NCBI RefSeq assembly: GCF_000826145.2
Contig: NZ_LN651333.1
Coordinates: forward strand, 62,001 to 126,000
Reading direction: 5' to 3'
DNA length: 64,000 nt
Origin: Sporosarcina koreensis
GTDB lineage: Bacteria; Bacillota; Bacilli; Bacillales_A; Planococcaceae
Under the pieces are notes generated by a model. It saw only the letters and a program-made list of their open reading frames with translations, was not told the origin of the DNA and ran no database searches. Positions 1 to 7,565 of this stretch are shown here, in pieces. The translations under genes were made by a program, and so were the position numbers. Position 1 is the stretch's first letter. Every line of letters starts with the position of its first letter.

Positions 1-1
1 T

Positions 2-31
2 AAAAAAGACCGAGTGCGCGAACACCCGGTC
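2..31 (-). terminator. Rho-independent terminator, minus strand
   Basis: Read on the minus strand, 31..8 forms a 9-bp stem (GACCGGGTG with CACTCGGTC) around a 6-nt loop, followed by a T run (7..2). It lies downstream of the toxin gene at 132..242 and could end any transcript that passes the first hairpin. Confidence 0.75.
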
Positions 32-88
32 AATGCAGCTGACATCCGCATGAAGTGCGGCTGACCAGTTGAAAAGATGTTTGAACTG

Positions 89-140
89 AAAAAGTAACCA
101 TCTCATCTACTTGGGTCGTAGCGGAGGGTGGTTACTTTTT
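89..140. terminator. Bidirectional hairpin terminator of the type I toxin locus
   Basis: A perfect 12-bp inverted repeat, AAAAAGTAACCA (89-100) with TGGTTACTTTTT (129-140), carries A/T runs on both sides, so it can terminate in either direction. It contains the toxin stop codon. In Bacillus holin-like toxin loci the toxin mRNA and its antisense RNA overlap at their 3' ends in such a stem, so an antitoxin RNA reading toward higher coordinates through this element is likely; its promoter was not identified. Confidence 0.7.
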
Positions 141-242
141 TCTATTGGTGGATAGAGCAATCATCGCTACAATCGCTGTTGCCATTGCTGCGAGGAACAT
201 TCCAAATTGGAACAACATGTTCATTGCTTCATATGTCACCAT
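132..242 (-). CDS. Putative holin-like toxin, type I toxin-antitoxin system
   Basis: A 36-residue protein starting MVTYEAMNMLFQFGMF and ending in NRKK. It has one hydrophobic membrane segment (about residues 8-30) and a short basic tail. A strong Shine-Dalgarno GGGGGTG sits 6 nt before the ATG at 242. The stop codon falls inside the hairpin at 89..140. Length, N-terminal VTYEAM motif, single helix and basic end match the Bacillus holin-like toxins, which damage membranes when not silenced by an antisense RNA. The toxic function is inferred from the family. Confidence 0.8.
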   Translation of the reverse strand: MVTYEAMNMLFQFGMFLAAMATAIVAMIALSTNRKK

Positions 243-390
243 GTAAACACCCCCTTTCACAAGGGAGTGCCAACCGCCCATCCGCTTTATGTAGCTGCTA
301 CTGTAATTCTATCACCTAATCAACATTTAAAAAAGCTAGACGAAAAGTTTTCAATAATCGCGCCCGTTAGTTTAAGACAGAAACAATTAC

Positions 391-546
391 CTACATAAAG
401 TAAAGCAAAATTAATGTAATGATTAGAGACTGGGCAAATGATATTACTAAGTCATTCTTCCAATAAGTTTTAACAAAGCGACTAAACAACCTACCGATTG
501 CAAAGCTACAAAACCATATACTTAAAAAGAGCAATACAAAACCCAA
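391..546 (-). CDS. Small two-helix membrane protein, unknown function
   Basis: Not recognised. Translation from TTG at 546 gives 51 residues (MGFVLLFLSIWFCSF...ILLYFM). This start is chosen because AAAGGAG lies 8 nt upstream; the reading frame continues upstream to 615 but that part has no ribosome site. There are two hydrophobic segments (about 1-20 and 34-51) separated by a basic loop. It lies in AT-rich DNA unlike the rest of the window, between the toxin gene and an interspersed repeat, which suggests an accessory region. Confidence 0.5.
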   Translation of the reverse strand: MGFVLLFLSIWFCSFAIGRLFSRFVKTYWKNDLVISFAQSLIITLILLYFM

Positions 547-653
547 AAGCAAAACTCCTTTGTTACTTATTTTACTGTCCAGATTGCAGCATGGACGCAG
601 ATCGCTTCTACACAATCCCGCCCTATAACGGGGGAGTGGTTTGAACCCGTTAA

Positions 654-782
654 TCTGCGCTCCAGCCGGACGCTTTCCGCGGGCACGGCCTCAGCCGCTT
701 CCCTCGCTGCGCTCAGTCCAGGGTCTTCGGCTCGTGCTGTTCCCGCAGGAGTCGCCGGCTTCTGCTCCGATCAACTAGAGTG
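654..782. repeat. Bacillales-type interspersed repeat
   Basis: A GC-rich intergenic block bearing GACGCTTTCCGCGGGCACGG (669-688) and CGTGCTGTTCCCGCAGGAGT (733-752), with partly complementary arms. I recognise this wording from many-copy intergenic repeats in Bacillaceae and Planococcaceae genomes. It sits between two AT-rich small-gene islands, holds no ORF and is the only copy in the window. Its function is unknown. Confidence 0.6.
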
Positions 783-820
783 TGGTAGCAAACAATCGCG
801 ACCGTTAACAGAACTAGCTA

Positions 821-1063
821 TTATTGAGTAATCACTTTTTTAGATTGTCTACGCAATATAATCATGAAAACCAAGAGAAGTATTGGTGTTAAACCCAAAT
901 ATGAAAAAGGCGAGTTGAGAGCAAGCAAGTATGTTGAAATTGGTAAACTGGCGATGAGACTAATTAACATAGCTTTCCATGACAATTTCACCACAGCAAA
1001 GAGAAGTGAAAAAGCAGCCAAGAAAGTTGATATTCCCATAACTATTGAAATTAGCATCCCCAT
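821..1063 (-). CDS. Small integral membrane protein, unknown function
   Basis: 80 residues (MGMLISIVMGISTF...) with three hydrophobic segments and a C-terminal basic RRQSKK stretch. The ATG at 1063 is preceded by GAGGAGGTG at good spacing, which favours it over an in-frame start at 1114. Local base composition is AT-rich. Not assigned to a family; topology suggests a cytoplasmic C-terminus. Confidence 0.6.
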   Translation of the reverse strand: MGMLISIVMGISTFLAAFSLLFAVVKLSWKAMLISLIASLPISTYLLALNSPFSYLGLTPILLLVFMIILRRQSKKVITQ

Positions 1064-1139
1064 TTTAAACACCTCCTCTTTCGTTACAATGGCCCGTTTG
1101 TAGAATAAGGACATCCACAGAGATCCCCGTTCTGCTCAG

Positions 1140-1367
1140 CTATCGGATATACCCAAATAGCCCTGCTCCGATTATTACGACACCGGCGACTATAGATATT
1201 ACAGAGACCTTCTCTTGTTCGTCAGACTTGGCAACGACTTGATTGATGACATTGATTCCTAACATCACCCAAAAAAGCAGGAAGCAAATCGGATTGAACC
1301 ACGAGGGGATGAGCAGGATGAGAAAACCTATGAGGGTTATGCGATTAATGATTCTATTCCAATTCAA
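1140..1367 (-). CDS. Small two-helix membrane protein, unknown function
   Basis: 75 residues from a TTG start at 1367 (MNWNRIINRITLIG...). The TTG has AGAGGTG about 6 nt upstream. A longer frame back to 1472 would run into the next gene, so the shorter start is preferred. Two hydrophobic hairpin segments, an acidic loop (KSDEQEK) and a last helix ending in GYIR. No family recognised. Confidence 0.5.
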   Translation of the reverse strand: MNWNRIINRITLIGFLILLIPSWFNPICFLLFWVMLGINVINQVVAKSDEQEKVSVISIVAGVVIIGAGLFGYIR

Positions 1368-1440
1368 CGCTTTCACCTCTGACGGATTTTTCATTGGAGA
1401 GACATGCATATACTCAAGAACCTGCACTCCATGAAACGAC

Positions 1441-1881
1441 TTAATCCCAACAGTTGAAGACCACATCTCCATTCGTCACGGCTCGCCAAGCGTGTACTTG
1501 CTTCAGTTCACACTCGGCTAAGTCATGGGATGCCGGTTCGAACGCCTCGTTCAGGAATGCGGTGTCCAAGACTTCGTAGAAAGGCCTCAATTCCGCCGCC
1601 ACCTCTTCACTTGAAATGAACGTTCTCCGTTGTTCCCCATCATATACGGCTATCGCGGCGTACGGAAAGTAGTCATGCAGCAGAATGGATTGCGTCCTTC
1701 CCTCCCGTTGGAGATCGAGCCTGTAATGATTCGCTGGGTACGCAGAACTTTGAAAGGCGATCACTTCGCTTTGCAGCTTCCTGGCGATGTCGTGTCCAAT
1801 TTTCTTGAACAGTTTCCCATCTATAGGTTCCAACTCCAATTTCCCGTCTGTAAAACCTGTAACGCCTCTCGGTAACCGCAC
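1441..1881 (-). CDS. Hypothetical soluble protein
   Basis: 146 residues from GTG at 1881 (MRLPRGVTGFTDGK...), chosen because GGGAGG lies 8 nt upstream; a GTG at 1890 overlaps that ribosome site. No membrane segment or signal peptide. The protein is acidic, with a hydrophobic HDYFPYAAIAVYDG core and a C-terminal region with scattered Cys (ECELKQVHAW...FNCWD). Not recognised. The RDD gene lies 36 nt upstream in the same orientation. Confidence 0.6.
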   Translation of the reverse strand: MRLPRGVTGFTDGKLELEPIDGKLFKKIGHDIARKLQSEVIAFQSSAYPANHYRLDLQREGRTQSILLHDYFPYAAIAVYDGEQRRTFISSEEVAAELRPFYEVLDTAFLNEAFEPASHDLAECELKQVHAWRAVTNGDVVFNCWD

Positions 1882-1916
1882 GGTATCCACCTCCCAAACC
1901 TTTCACACTCACGCAC

Positions 1917-2357
1917 TTACAGCATCCGCCCGCCTTTGAATCGCTCATCATAGTTCACCATTGTCCCGCCAATGAAATCATGGATGGCACGTTTGTCTTC
2001 CCGGAAGATGATCATGAACACACTGACGAGTGCAGACAATCCGAACGTCACGTAGATCAGCAGCGCCTTTCCCACCACTTCGCGCAGCAGCATATGTTTC
2101 CAAGTGACAGGCTGCCCCTCTCGTGTCCTGATTTGAATTTTCATGAAGTATTTGCCGATTGTGTAGCCGCTCCACAAAAGGGGGAGCAGGGTCAGGTACG
2201 TGACGTCGACGGCCTGCCAGATGGTGCTCGGGACCAGTTCGTAGGAAAACTCGCCAGTCTTCCAGTACACCAGGACAGCCGCAGGAATCAAGATGATAAA
2301 AAAGTCCACTAACGAAGCGAACAATCGCTCACTGAAACCGCCGGGTGTTCGGTTCAT
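1917..2357 (-). CDS. RDD family membrane protein
   Basis: 146 residues with three to four hydrophobic segments. The RDD signature is visible at the N-terminus (GFSERLFASLVDFF, about 7-20), with a central WSGYTIGKYFMKIQIRT region and a C-terminal EDKRAIHDFIGGT motif typical of the family. RDD proteins are membrane proteins of mostly unknown, possibly transport-related function. It begins a minus-strand run of small genes. Confidence 0.85.
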   Translation of the reverse strand: MNRTPGGFSERLFASLVDFFIILIPAAVLVYWKTGEFSYELVPSTIWQAVDVTYLTLLPLLWSGYTIGKYFMKIQIRTREGQPVTWKHMLLREVVGKALLIYVTFGLSALVSVFMIIFREDKRAIHDFIGGTMVNYDERFKGGRML

Positions 2358-2437
2358 GGGTTACCTCTTTCCTCAGCTGAGAGCTGTCAGTTTATGTACG
2401 TAATCACTTTATACTGCCTTATGAATGGAGTTCACCT

Positions 2438-2674
2438 TCACCGCTTCTGATCTTTTTCGTGAAACGGAGACTCTTCTTTCCGCCACTCGTTGTCTCCATC
2501 ACGTACCATTCGCTTCTGCCAATATTGTCCTGTTTTTTTATCAAACAGGATGAGGCACGCCTCATTAACCGCGATGAATTCATAGCGGTACGAGACCGCC
2601 CTCAATTTGTCCAGCGATACCGCAATGGCCAGAGAGCCCGTAAATATGGCCAATCCGACAAATACAATAGCCAT
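2438..2674 (-). CDS. Small membrane-anchored protein, unknown function
   Basis: 78 residues with one N-terminal membrane helix (about 1-22) followed by a charged soluble tail rich in K, E and D (HEKDQKR end). The ATG at 2674 follows GGAAGGAGG with good spacing. Not recognised. Confidence 0.6.
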   Translation of the reverse strand: MAIVFVGLAIFTGSLAIAVSLDKLRAVSYRYEFIAVNEACLILFDKKTGQYWQKRMVRDGDNEWRKEESPFHEKDQKR

Positions 2675-2740
2675 ACGCTGCCTCCTTCCGTATTACCTGG
2701 TCAGCAACCAGTCGATTCGTTTTGTATTGCTAATGATCTC

Positions 2741-3289
2741 CTAAAATACAGGCCGCACCTTTGCGGATAACTGGACAAGCAAAATCACTTCACCAGCGAG
2801 CAAGAGCAACAGCAGGACACTCGCAACTGTCGGGACAGTGAAAAAGAGCACGGTAGTCAGAATCAGCAGCAACAGCAGCAGTCCGGGCATCTTTTCAAGA
2901 AATCCGATATCCGTGAAAGCCACCGTCTCATCATGCTGGATTGCCACAAACACTTCGTGGATAATATAGAAGATCATCCCCAAACCGGTGACTGCGAGCA
3001 CGGCAAGCAAGAGCGCGGCAGCTGTCGCGGCACCGCTCGACAAGGCGATCGTCTGCAGCGAGTGTCCCGTGCCGTTCAATACGGCAAACCCGATACTGTG
3101 CAGCACCATGAATCCCGCAGCCGGCAGCAAGCGCCGTACGCGCGGGAGCGAATCCCCCATTTGCCTAAGACCTATGCAGATCAGGGCGTATCCGACCGCA
3201 TTGGTGCTGTAGAAGAACACACCCATATCCAGCAGCTGCAAATTGGTTTTTGCAAAGACAAGCAGGACACCGAGCAGGAAGATATTCAT
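2741..3289 (-). CDS. Polytopic membrane protein, unknown function
   Basis: 182 residues with about six hydrophobic segments, including Leu-rich stretches near the C-terminus. The ATG at 3289 overlaps the stop of the upstream DUF2087 gene in an ATGA junction, so the two are probably translationally coupled. A longer in-frame start exists but would overlap that gene further. The pairing of a DUF2087 protein with a membrane protein may indicate a small regulatory/membrane unit; no function is assigned. Confidence 0.65.
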   Translation of the reverse strand: MNIFLLGVLLVFAKTNLQLLDMGVFFYSTNAVGYALICIGLRQMGDSLPRVRRLLPAAGFMVLHSIGFAVLNGTGHSLQTIALSSGAATAAALLLAVLAVTGLGMIFYIIHEVFVAIQHDETVAFTDIGFLEKMPGLLLLLLILTTVLFFTVPTVASVLLLLLLAGEVILLVQLSAKVRPVF

Positions 3290-3588
3290 GATTGTTCTTC
3301 CTCCGCCACCCAATACTCCGTACAATCGAGACTCCTGGCGAGGAATCCATAATCGATCAACGCCCGCCGGATCAGGGCAAAGTCTTCATACATTGTCTGG
3401 AGCACGGCATTTACTTCTTTTTCGGTATATCGCGTTTCGGTTTCAAACCTATCGGCAATCGCTTCCAGAATGATCAGCTTCCGTTTTTCTTTACTCGGAA
3501 ACTGCGACAGCGGTCCATCCAGACCTTGTTTGAAATAGTTGCTCAGCACCTTTTGTTTTTCTTCGTTCGTCACAGTCATTGCTTGCAT
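3286..3588 (-). CDS. DUF2087 domain protein
   Basis: 100 residues. The region from about 30 to 92 (FPSKEKRKLIIL, then RYTEKEVN, then LIRRALIDYGFLAR) matches the DUF2087 pattern, a small winged-helix-like domain often fused to or encoded beside ArsR/MarR-type regulators. Start ATG at 3588 with GGGGGAG upstream. Overlaps the following membrane gene by 4 nt. A DNA-binding role is inference. Confidence 0.8.
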   Translation of the reverse strand: MQAMTVTNEEKQKVLSNYFKQGLDGPLSQFPSKEKRKLIILEAIADRFETETRYTEKEVNAVLQTMYEDFALIRRALIDYGFLARSLDCTEYWVAEEEQS

Positions 3589-3615
3589 AAGACGCTCCCC
3601 CTTTTTACGCGCAGT

Positions 3616-3711
3616 CTACGCGGATGACTCTTTCTCAGAACGCCCCTTCCCAGAAGTGAACGCAAACCCAATCGCAGCCACGTTCACTGCTAACATAATC
3701 CAGTTATACAC
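3616..3711 (-). CDS. Very small one-helix peptide, probable
   Basis: A 31-residue frame from GTG at 3711 (MYNWIMLAVNVAAIGFAF...KESSA) preceded by AAAGGAG. One hydrophobic helix then a charged tail. It fills the gap between the NUDIX and DUF2087 genes in the same orientation. Supported only by its ribosome site and helix, so a chance ORF is possible. Confidence 0.4.
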   Translation of the reverse strand: MYNWIMLAVNVAAIGFAFTSGKGRSEKESSA

Positions 3712-3739
3712 TCCGCCGTCTCCTTTTGTATGTATTCCA

Positions 3740-4204
3740 TCATCTGATAACAGGAAGAGCAATTCCCTCAGCCCAATCCCGGATGAACTGCCGCTGCCTC
3801 GGATTCAGATTGCCCGGCAATTCGTCCTTGCCGAAAAATCGATGCGCCCGGCTTTCCGCATCCGCCTCATGCAGCTGTCCCGTGTAAGTCGTCGACTTGA
3901 AAATCACCTGGACGCTGTAGGCTTGGTCGCCATTCGGATAGGTGACGAAACAGGACAGCCCCGAGTAGAGTCCGAAGAGTGTCAGATCCCCAACGAGCAA
4001 TCCTGTCTCCTCCTCGGTTTCCCGGATGGCGGTCTCCTCGAATGTCTCTCCGAGTTCCATGATACCTCCAGGAATGCACCAATTGTCTTCATCGGTCCGA
4101 TGCTGCAGCAAGATCTTCCTATCCTGTTCGATGATCACGCCGCAACCCACCGTCAGCAGCGATTCCTGACCGACGAGCTTGCGCAGGTTTTGAATGTATC
4201 CCAT
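3740..4204 (-). CDS. NUDIX hydrolase
   Basis: 154 residues. The Nudix box is clear: GG..ELGETFEETAIRETEEETG (about 47-67), with the REx2EE metal-binding Glu residues intact. NUDIX enzymes cleave nucleoside diphosphates linked to another moiety using Mg or Mn. The N-terminal MGYIQNLRKLVGQESLL and the central PGG motif resemble MutT/ADP-ribose-type members common in Bacillus. The substrate cannot be told from the sequence. Confidence 0.9.
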   Translation of the reverse strand: MGYIQNLRKLVGQESLLTVGCGVIIEQDRKILLQHRTDEDNWCIPGGIMELGETFEETAIRETEEETGLLVGDLTLFGLYSGLSCFVTYPNGDQAYSVQVIFKSTTYTGQLHEADAESRAHRFFGKDELPGNLNPRQRQFIRDWAEGIALPVIR

Positions 4205-4207
4205 TTG

Positions 4208-4636
4208 TCATACTCCCTCCCTTGTCTGCCCAACATTCCTGTTAAGATATGTCCAATATGCCCAGCTGCACAAACCGAATAGGAGACCCGCCGTACAGAA
4301 GGCAACGGCAACGAGTGCAGATTCAGCTGACAGCATGGCCTCTGGACCAAAAGGAAGGAACAGAAGCAGCCCTGGCACAAGCGAAACCAGAAAGCCGAAT
4401 GTCAGAGAACGGGCAAGCAGCCGACGGCGAGACCGGCGGGCCAGCACATACATCAGCACAAAGTAAACCGGCACCATGACCGAATAGACAGCAGCCCCCC
4501 AAAACATGACGAAACCGAGCTCCGCCCCAATTGTCTCCTCCCATCCAACGCGCAGCGTCAATAGGTACGCGAGCATACCGCCTGCATAGGCAGTGACAGG
4601 TGTCAGCACGATGTAAAGCACTGTCGGAATCCTCAC
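4208..4636 (-). CDS. Integral membrane protein, unknown function
   Basis: 142 residues with four hydrophobic segments and a basic RRSRRR loop near the middle. Its ATG overlaps the stop of the upstream 67-residue gene (ATGA), so the two are co-translated. It ends 3 nt before the NUDIX gene start. No family recognised. Confidence 0.65.
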   Translation of the reverse strand: MRIPTVLYIVLTPVTAYAGGMLAYLLTLRVGWEETIGAELGFVMFWGAAVYSVMVPVYFVLMYVLARRSRRRLLARSLTFGFLVSLVPGLLLFLPFGPEAMLSAESALVAVAFCTAGLLFGLCSWAYWTYLNRNVGQTREGV

Positions 4637-4836
4637 GACTCATCAACCCAGTCTTGAGAAAGCGGATTCTGCATGGGCGAGGCGGACGGCCGCTCCGCGT
4701 TCCGTTTCAACTTCGTGTTGATGTTAATCAACGCCATCAGGATAAATCCAAGCATGATGAATGTGACGAGTTCCCCCGTAAAAAACGAAACAATCCCGAG
4801 TATCATTGCATACACTGCGTACCATTTGTTTTCCAT
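4633..4836 (-). CDS. Small two-helix membrane protein
   Basis: 67 residues. Two hydrophobic segments (about 5-37) then a basic, hydrophilic tail ending DWVDES. Preceded by GAGGTG. Overlaps the downstream membrane gene by 4 nt, forming a bicistronic pair. Not recognised. Confidence 0.6.
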   Translation of the reverse strand: MENKWYAVYAMILGIVSFFTGELVTFIMLGFILMALININTKLKRNAERPSASPMQNPLSQDWVDES

Positions 4837-4891
4837 GCGCTCACCTCTTCGCTTGTCTTTTCTCCAAGAAAAATTTCTTCCAGAAACACTT

Positions 4892-5287
4892 TTACGGCGC
4901 CACCAGTTCCACTTTCATACGATCCGGATCTTCGAAATAGACGGCGTAATGCGAGTCTCCTCCGGCATACGGATGGGCAGATTCATACAAGATCGGCACA
5001 CCCCTTTCCCGGAGCTGATTTGTCAGCGCATCGACATGCGCTCGGGAGTCCGCCCAGAACGCCAAGTGGTTCAGACCGACCCGCTTTCGGTGATACGGGA
5101 CATCCAAGTACCGGTCCTCCGCCTGCACAAAGACAAGATACGTCTCGCCCAGCCGCCAGCTCCTCCCCGCGTCCCACTCTTGATACAGCTCGTAGCCCAG
5201 TTCCTCCAACAGCCATCCCCAGAATTCAACGGAACGTGCAAGGTCGGAAACATACAGTTCGATATGGTGCAGCATACCCTTTGTCAT
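4892..5287 (-). CDS. VOC/glyoxalase superfamily protein
   Basis: 131 residues from ATG at 5287, which has AGGAGG 8 nt upstream; the ATG at 5293 is too close to that site. The vicinal-oxygen-chelate pattern is present: HHIELYVSDLARSVEFW at the N-terminus, a second half starting GLNHLAFWADSRAHVD, and a C-terminal YAVYFEDPDRMKVELV strand with the usual DPD-x-E metal-ligand region. These are metalloenzymes such as glyoxalases, dioxygenases or fosfomycin-type resistance proteins; the substrate is unknown. Confidence 0.85.
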   Translation of the reverse strand: MTKGMLHHIELYVSDLARSVEFWGWLLEELGYELYQEWDAGRSWRLGETYLVFVQAEDRYLDVPYHRKRVGLNHLAFWADSRAHVDALTNQLRERGVPILYESAHPYAGGDSHYAVYFEDPDRMKVELVAP

Positions 5288-5392
5288 TGTCATATCCTCC
5301 TGGGGTGTGAAGTCAGAAAACGTTCAATTCACCCTCCACCATTAATTCACATATTAACCTATTTGCAACAGTAACCGTCTTCGTCTTTGTCG

Positions 5393-5863
5393 TCAGTCCT
5401 TCACCGCCTCATACAGATGAAAGTTCGTATCAGCGGGGAGGATCTGCTGGATGGCTTCCACGTCCGGCATTTCAACGTTTGGGATATAACTTTCCACACC
5501 CCAATGATCTGAACAGAATAAGCAGGTATCTCCCTGAAACAGCCAAAGGGCGAACCATTTCATCCGGTTTTGCTCATCGATTGATGACGTTTGCAAATAC
5601 TCGACCAACGATGGGGAAAGACCAAGGCACACGCGGGTCATCTGGAGCTCCCGGATCACTTCATAGTCGTTCTCTGAACATTGGGCAAAAAGGTCGTTCA
5701 GGGCCGCCTCTTCCCCATCCCAGCAATGGATCTCCACCCGGTCCGCACGGGAAATGTATCGATCCAGCAGTTGCAGCCAGTACGGATAATCTCCGTCACA
5801 CGGCAGCTGGATGCTGTCATCTTCAAAGCAGCTCGGCACTTCAAATGTCAGATGTTGAGCCAT
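5393..5863 (-). CDS. Hypothetical soluble protein
   Basis: 156 residues from ATG at 5863, which follows AAGGAGG. Acidic, no membrane helix, rich in Trp and Cys (HCWDGEEAALNDLF..., CLFCSDHWG). Not recognised. Immediately downstream of a probable broken small membrane gene. Confidence 0.6.
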   Translation of the reverse strand: MAQHLTFEVPSCFEDDSIQLPCDGDYPYWLQLLDRYISRADRVEIHCWDGEEAALNDLFAQCSENDYEVIRELQMTRVCLGLSPSLVEYLQTSSIDEQNRMKWFALWLFQGDTCLFCSDHWGVESYIPNVEMPDVEAIQQILPADTNFHLYEAVKD

Positions 5864-5895
5864 GGAAACCCTCCTTGATCCTAAAAAATTCCGCC

Positions 5896-6110
5896 TTACA
5901 GTTTTCCAGTCCAAATCCAGAATCGGATCCGGACAGTACCGAACAGCGTGACTGCCAAAAGCAAACTAAGAAACAACGTCTACAACTCCAACTGGCCGAT
6001 CTCCCGGATGCCTTCCGATGAATGAACCCCCATCCGCCAATACCTAAGAAATCCAGGTAGCTCAGAATATTAGGAAGGATCCAGAGTATCCTTAGTACTG
6101 GCTGTCGCAA
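5896..6110 (-). pseudogene. Decayed small membrane protein gene, probable
   Basis: Translation begins at TTG 6110 with a strong AGGAGG 7 nt upstream and gives MRQPVLRILWILPN... as a first helix up to GFIH (about 30 residues). After that this frame becomes Cys/Arg-rich and implausible. In the next frame the same DNA encodes SEGIREIGQLEL, a TAG stop, then TLFLSLLLAVTLFGTV and RFWIWTGKL ending at TAA (5896-5898). Joined, the two frames give a normal two-helix small protein of a Bacillus type. One frameshift plus one in-frame stop suggests a pseudogene. A sequencing error could explain the frameshift but less easily both lesions. Confidence 0.5.
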
Positions 6111-6155
6111 TGTGGGTCCTCCTTCTGCAGCTCCATTACGCTCATGATCTGTCCT

Positions 6156-6440
6156 TCATCCCCCAAACGAAAAACCGAACTGCACGGACAGGAACAGCGC
6201 CAGTTCCGCAAGGCCGAGTGCTGCAACAATCAGCGGCACCGCTTTGCGGCTTCCGTCCTCAAACACAGCACCGATCGTCCCGGCAATCATGAATACGAAA
6301 CTCACAATCAGACCGGACACCAGGATGACGACCAGTGTCATCAGCGGTGCCGTGAAAAAGTAGAGTCCTCCTAGAAGAACCTGAACGAAAAACAGGACGA
6401 GCAATCCAACTGTAAGTTTGCCTGGTATTGTCTTCGGCAT
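6156..6440 (-). CDS. Small membrane protein, unknown function
   Basis: 94 residues, three hydrophobic helices, starting MPKTIPGKLTVGLL and ending SFGG. ATG at 6440 is preceded by a weak AGGGG. Not recognised; part of the minus-strand run of small membrane genes. Confidence 0.6.
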   Translation of the reverse strand: MPKTIPGKLTVGLLVLFFVQVLLGGLYFFTAPLMTLVVILVSGLIVSFVFMIAGTIGAVFEDGSRKAVPLIVAALGLAELALFLSVQFGFSFGG

Positions 6441-6496
6441 GATACGCCCCTATCTGCCGGTGCGCCGGCTATTTGTGTCTCATTATGAAACCGAGG

Positions 6497-6739
6497 TCAC
6501 TCTCTGGTATTCCTGGCTGCGCCATCCGCCCGATATCTGCTATTCAGAAACCAATCATATCCGAAGAGAGCGATAAGCCCCGCCCAAAACACAATGCCCG
6601 GGGAGAGAAGCGTATGATCGGTCAGCAAGTAGTAAAAGTAATTGACACCGGTTACCAGCAAATAGACCAGAAAACCTACACCCACACTCCGTTCGGAATT
6701 CGCCTTCTCCCGTGCGGTCATCTTCTTGAAAAAGATCAT
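6497..6739 (-). CDS. Small membrane protein, unknown function
   Basis: 80 residues from ATG at 6739 (MIFFKKMTAREKANS...), overlapping the stop of the upstream YesK-like gene by an ATGA junction. Two hydrophobic segments and a charged tail. A longer frame upstream is not credible because it shadows the YesK-like gene in another frame. Confidence 0.6.
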   Translation of the reverse strand: MIFFKKMTAREKANSERSVGVGFLVYLLVTGVNYFYYLLTDHTLLSPGIVFWAGLIALFGYDWFLNSRYRADGAARNTRE

Positions 6740-7014
6740 GAAGCAGCACCTCTGTCGGAAACGGCACCGACTGCCATGCCGACCAGCGTGCCAAGAAGGA
6801 CCGCACCCGACAAGAACGAGTAGCCCATCCCTTCCCAGCCGCCAATGACGATCATGCTGATGAAGAAGGCCGCCACGCTCAGCACGGCAATTCCCAACAC
6901 GATTTTGAAGAATAGCGGTCTGGACAGTTTCCGGGACAGCGTGATGACAAGCCCCATCGCCACGATGCCAGCCAGCAGGATCGGCGTCCATCCATTGAGC
7001 ATTAGTGCCTCCAT
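6736..7014 (-). CDS. YesK-like membrane protein
   Basis: 92 residues, three hydrophobic segments, with a GGWEGMGYSFLSG motif (about 58-70) that I associate with the YesK family of Bacillus. ATG at 7014 has AGGAGG 7 nt upstream. Function of the family is unknown. Coupled to the next gene by a 4-nt overlap. Confidence 0.65.
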   Translation of the reverse strand: MEALMLNGWTPILLAGIVAMGLVITLSRKLSRPLFFKIVLGIAVLSVAAFFISMIVIGGWEGMGYSFLSGAVLLGTLVGMAVGAVSDRGAAS

Positions 7015-7069
7015 TTGCCTTCCTCCTCCCTTTTCAGGTTAAAGCTCTTGTATCTCCACAATGAACACT

Positions 7070-7264
7070 TCAGGCTTCCCGATTCGAAAACGAATGCAGT
7101 GCGAGAATCAGCGTGAGGAACGGAAACACATACCATAGCGTTCCCCGTTCAAATACGTACTCCAAGCTCGGAATGAAGACAAGAAACTCTGAAATGAACA
7201 GAATCATCAGGAACGAGCTGACCACCAAGATGGACTCTGGTGTATTGATCACTTTCCTCTTCAA
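7070..7264 (-). CDS. Small two-helix membrane protein
   Basis: 64 residues from TTG at 7264 (MKRKVINTPESILV...), with GGCGGTGG just upstream. Two hydrophobic segments, ending HSFSNREA. Not recognised. Confidence 0.5.
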   Translation of the reverse strand: MKRKVINTPESILVVSSFLMILFISEFLVFIPSLEYVFERGTLWYVFPFLTLILALHSFSNREA

Positions 7265-7300
7265 GAAACCACCGCCTTTTCAGTTATGCACTTCCAGAAA

Positions 7301-7519
7301 TCACGTGCGGTCCGCCGGTTTGCCCGGCAACCGCTTTAAAATGGCAATCAGACCAGTAATGCCAAGCATGAACGCGGCGGTACGGAACCACGTCATTTCA
7401 TCATGGGTGACATACTTCAGCAGCATCGTCCCCGAATAGCAGACGGCGAAGATAACCAAGTAAAGCGGAATCAGCTTGGCAAGTGCTAGCGATTTCTTTT
7501 CTTGTGACAGGATAATCAC
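7301..7519 (-). CDS. Small two-helix membrane protein
   Basis: 72 residues from a GTG at 7519; the start is uncertain. Two membrane helices (about 14-35 and 47-62) flanked by basic ends (KRLPGKPADRT). Not recognised. Confidence 0.5.
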   Translation of the reverse strand: MIILSQEKKSLALAKLIPLYLVIFAVCYSGTMLLKYVTHDEMTWFRTAAFMLGITGLIAILKRLPGKPADRT

Positions 7520-7565
7520 CTCTCAAATCTAGGACTCGACGTTTTTCATCTCGCCCGCTGCTTCC

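Noticed and set aside
207..398. Plus-strand ORF next to the toxin gene
   Set aside because: No ribosome site, no motif, antisense to the toxin promoter region.
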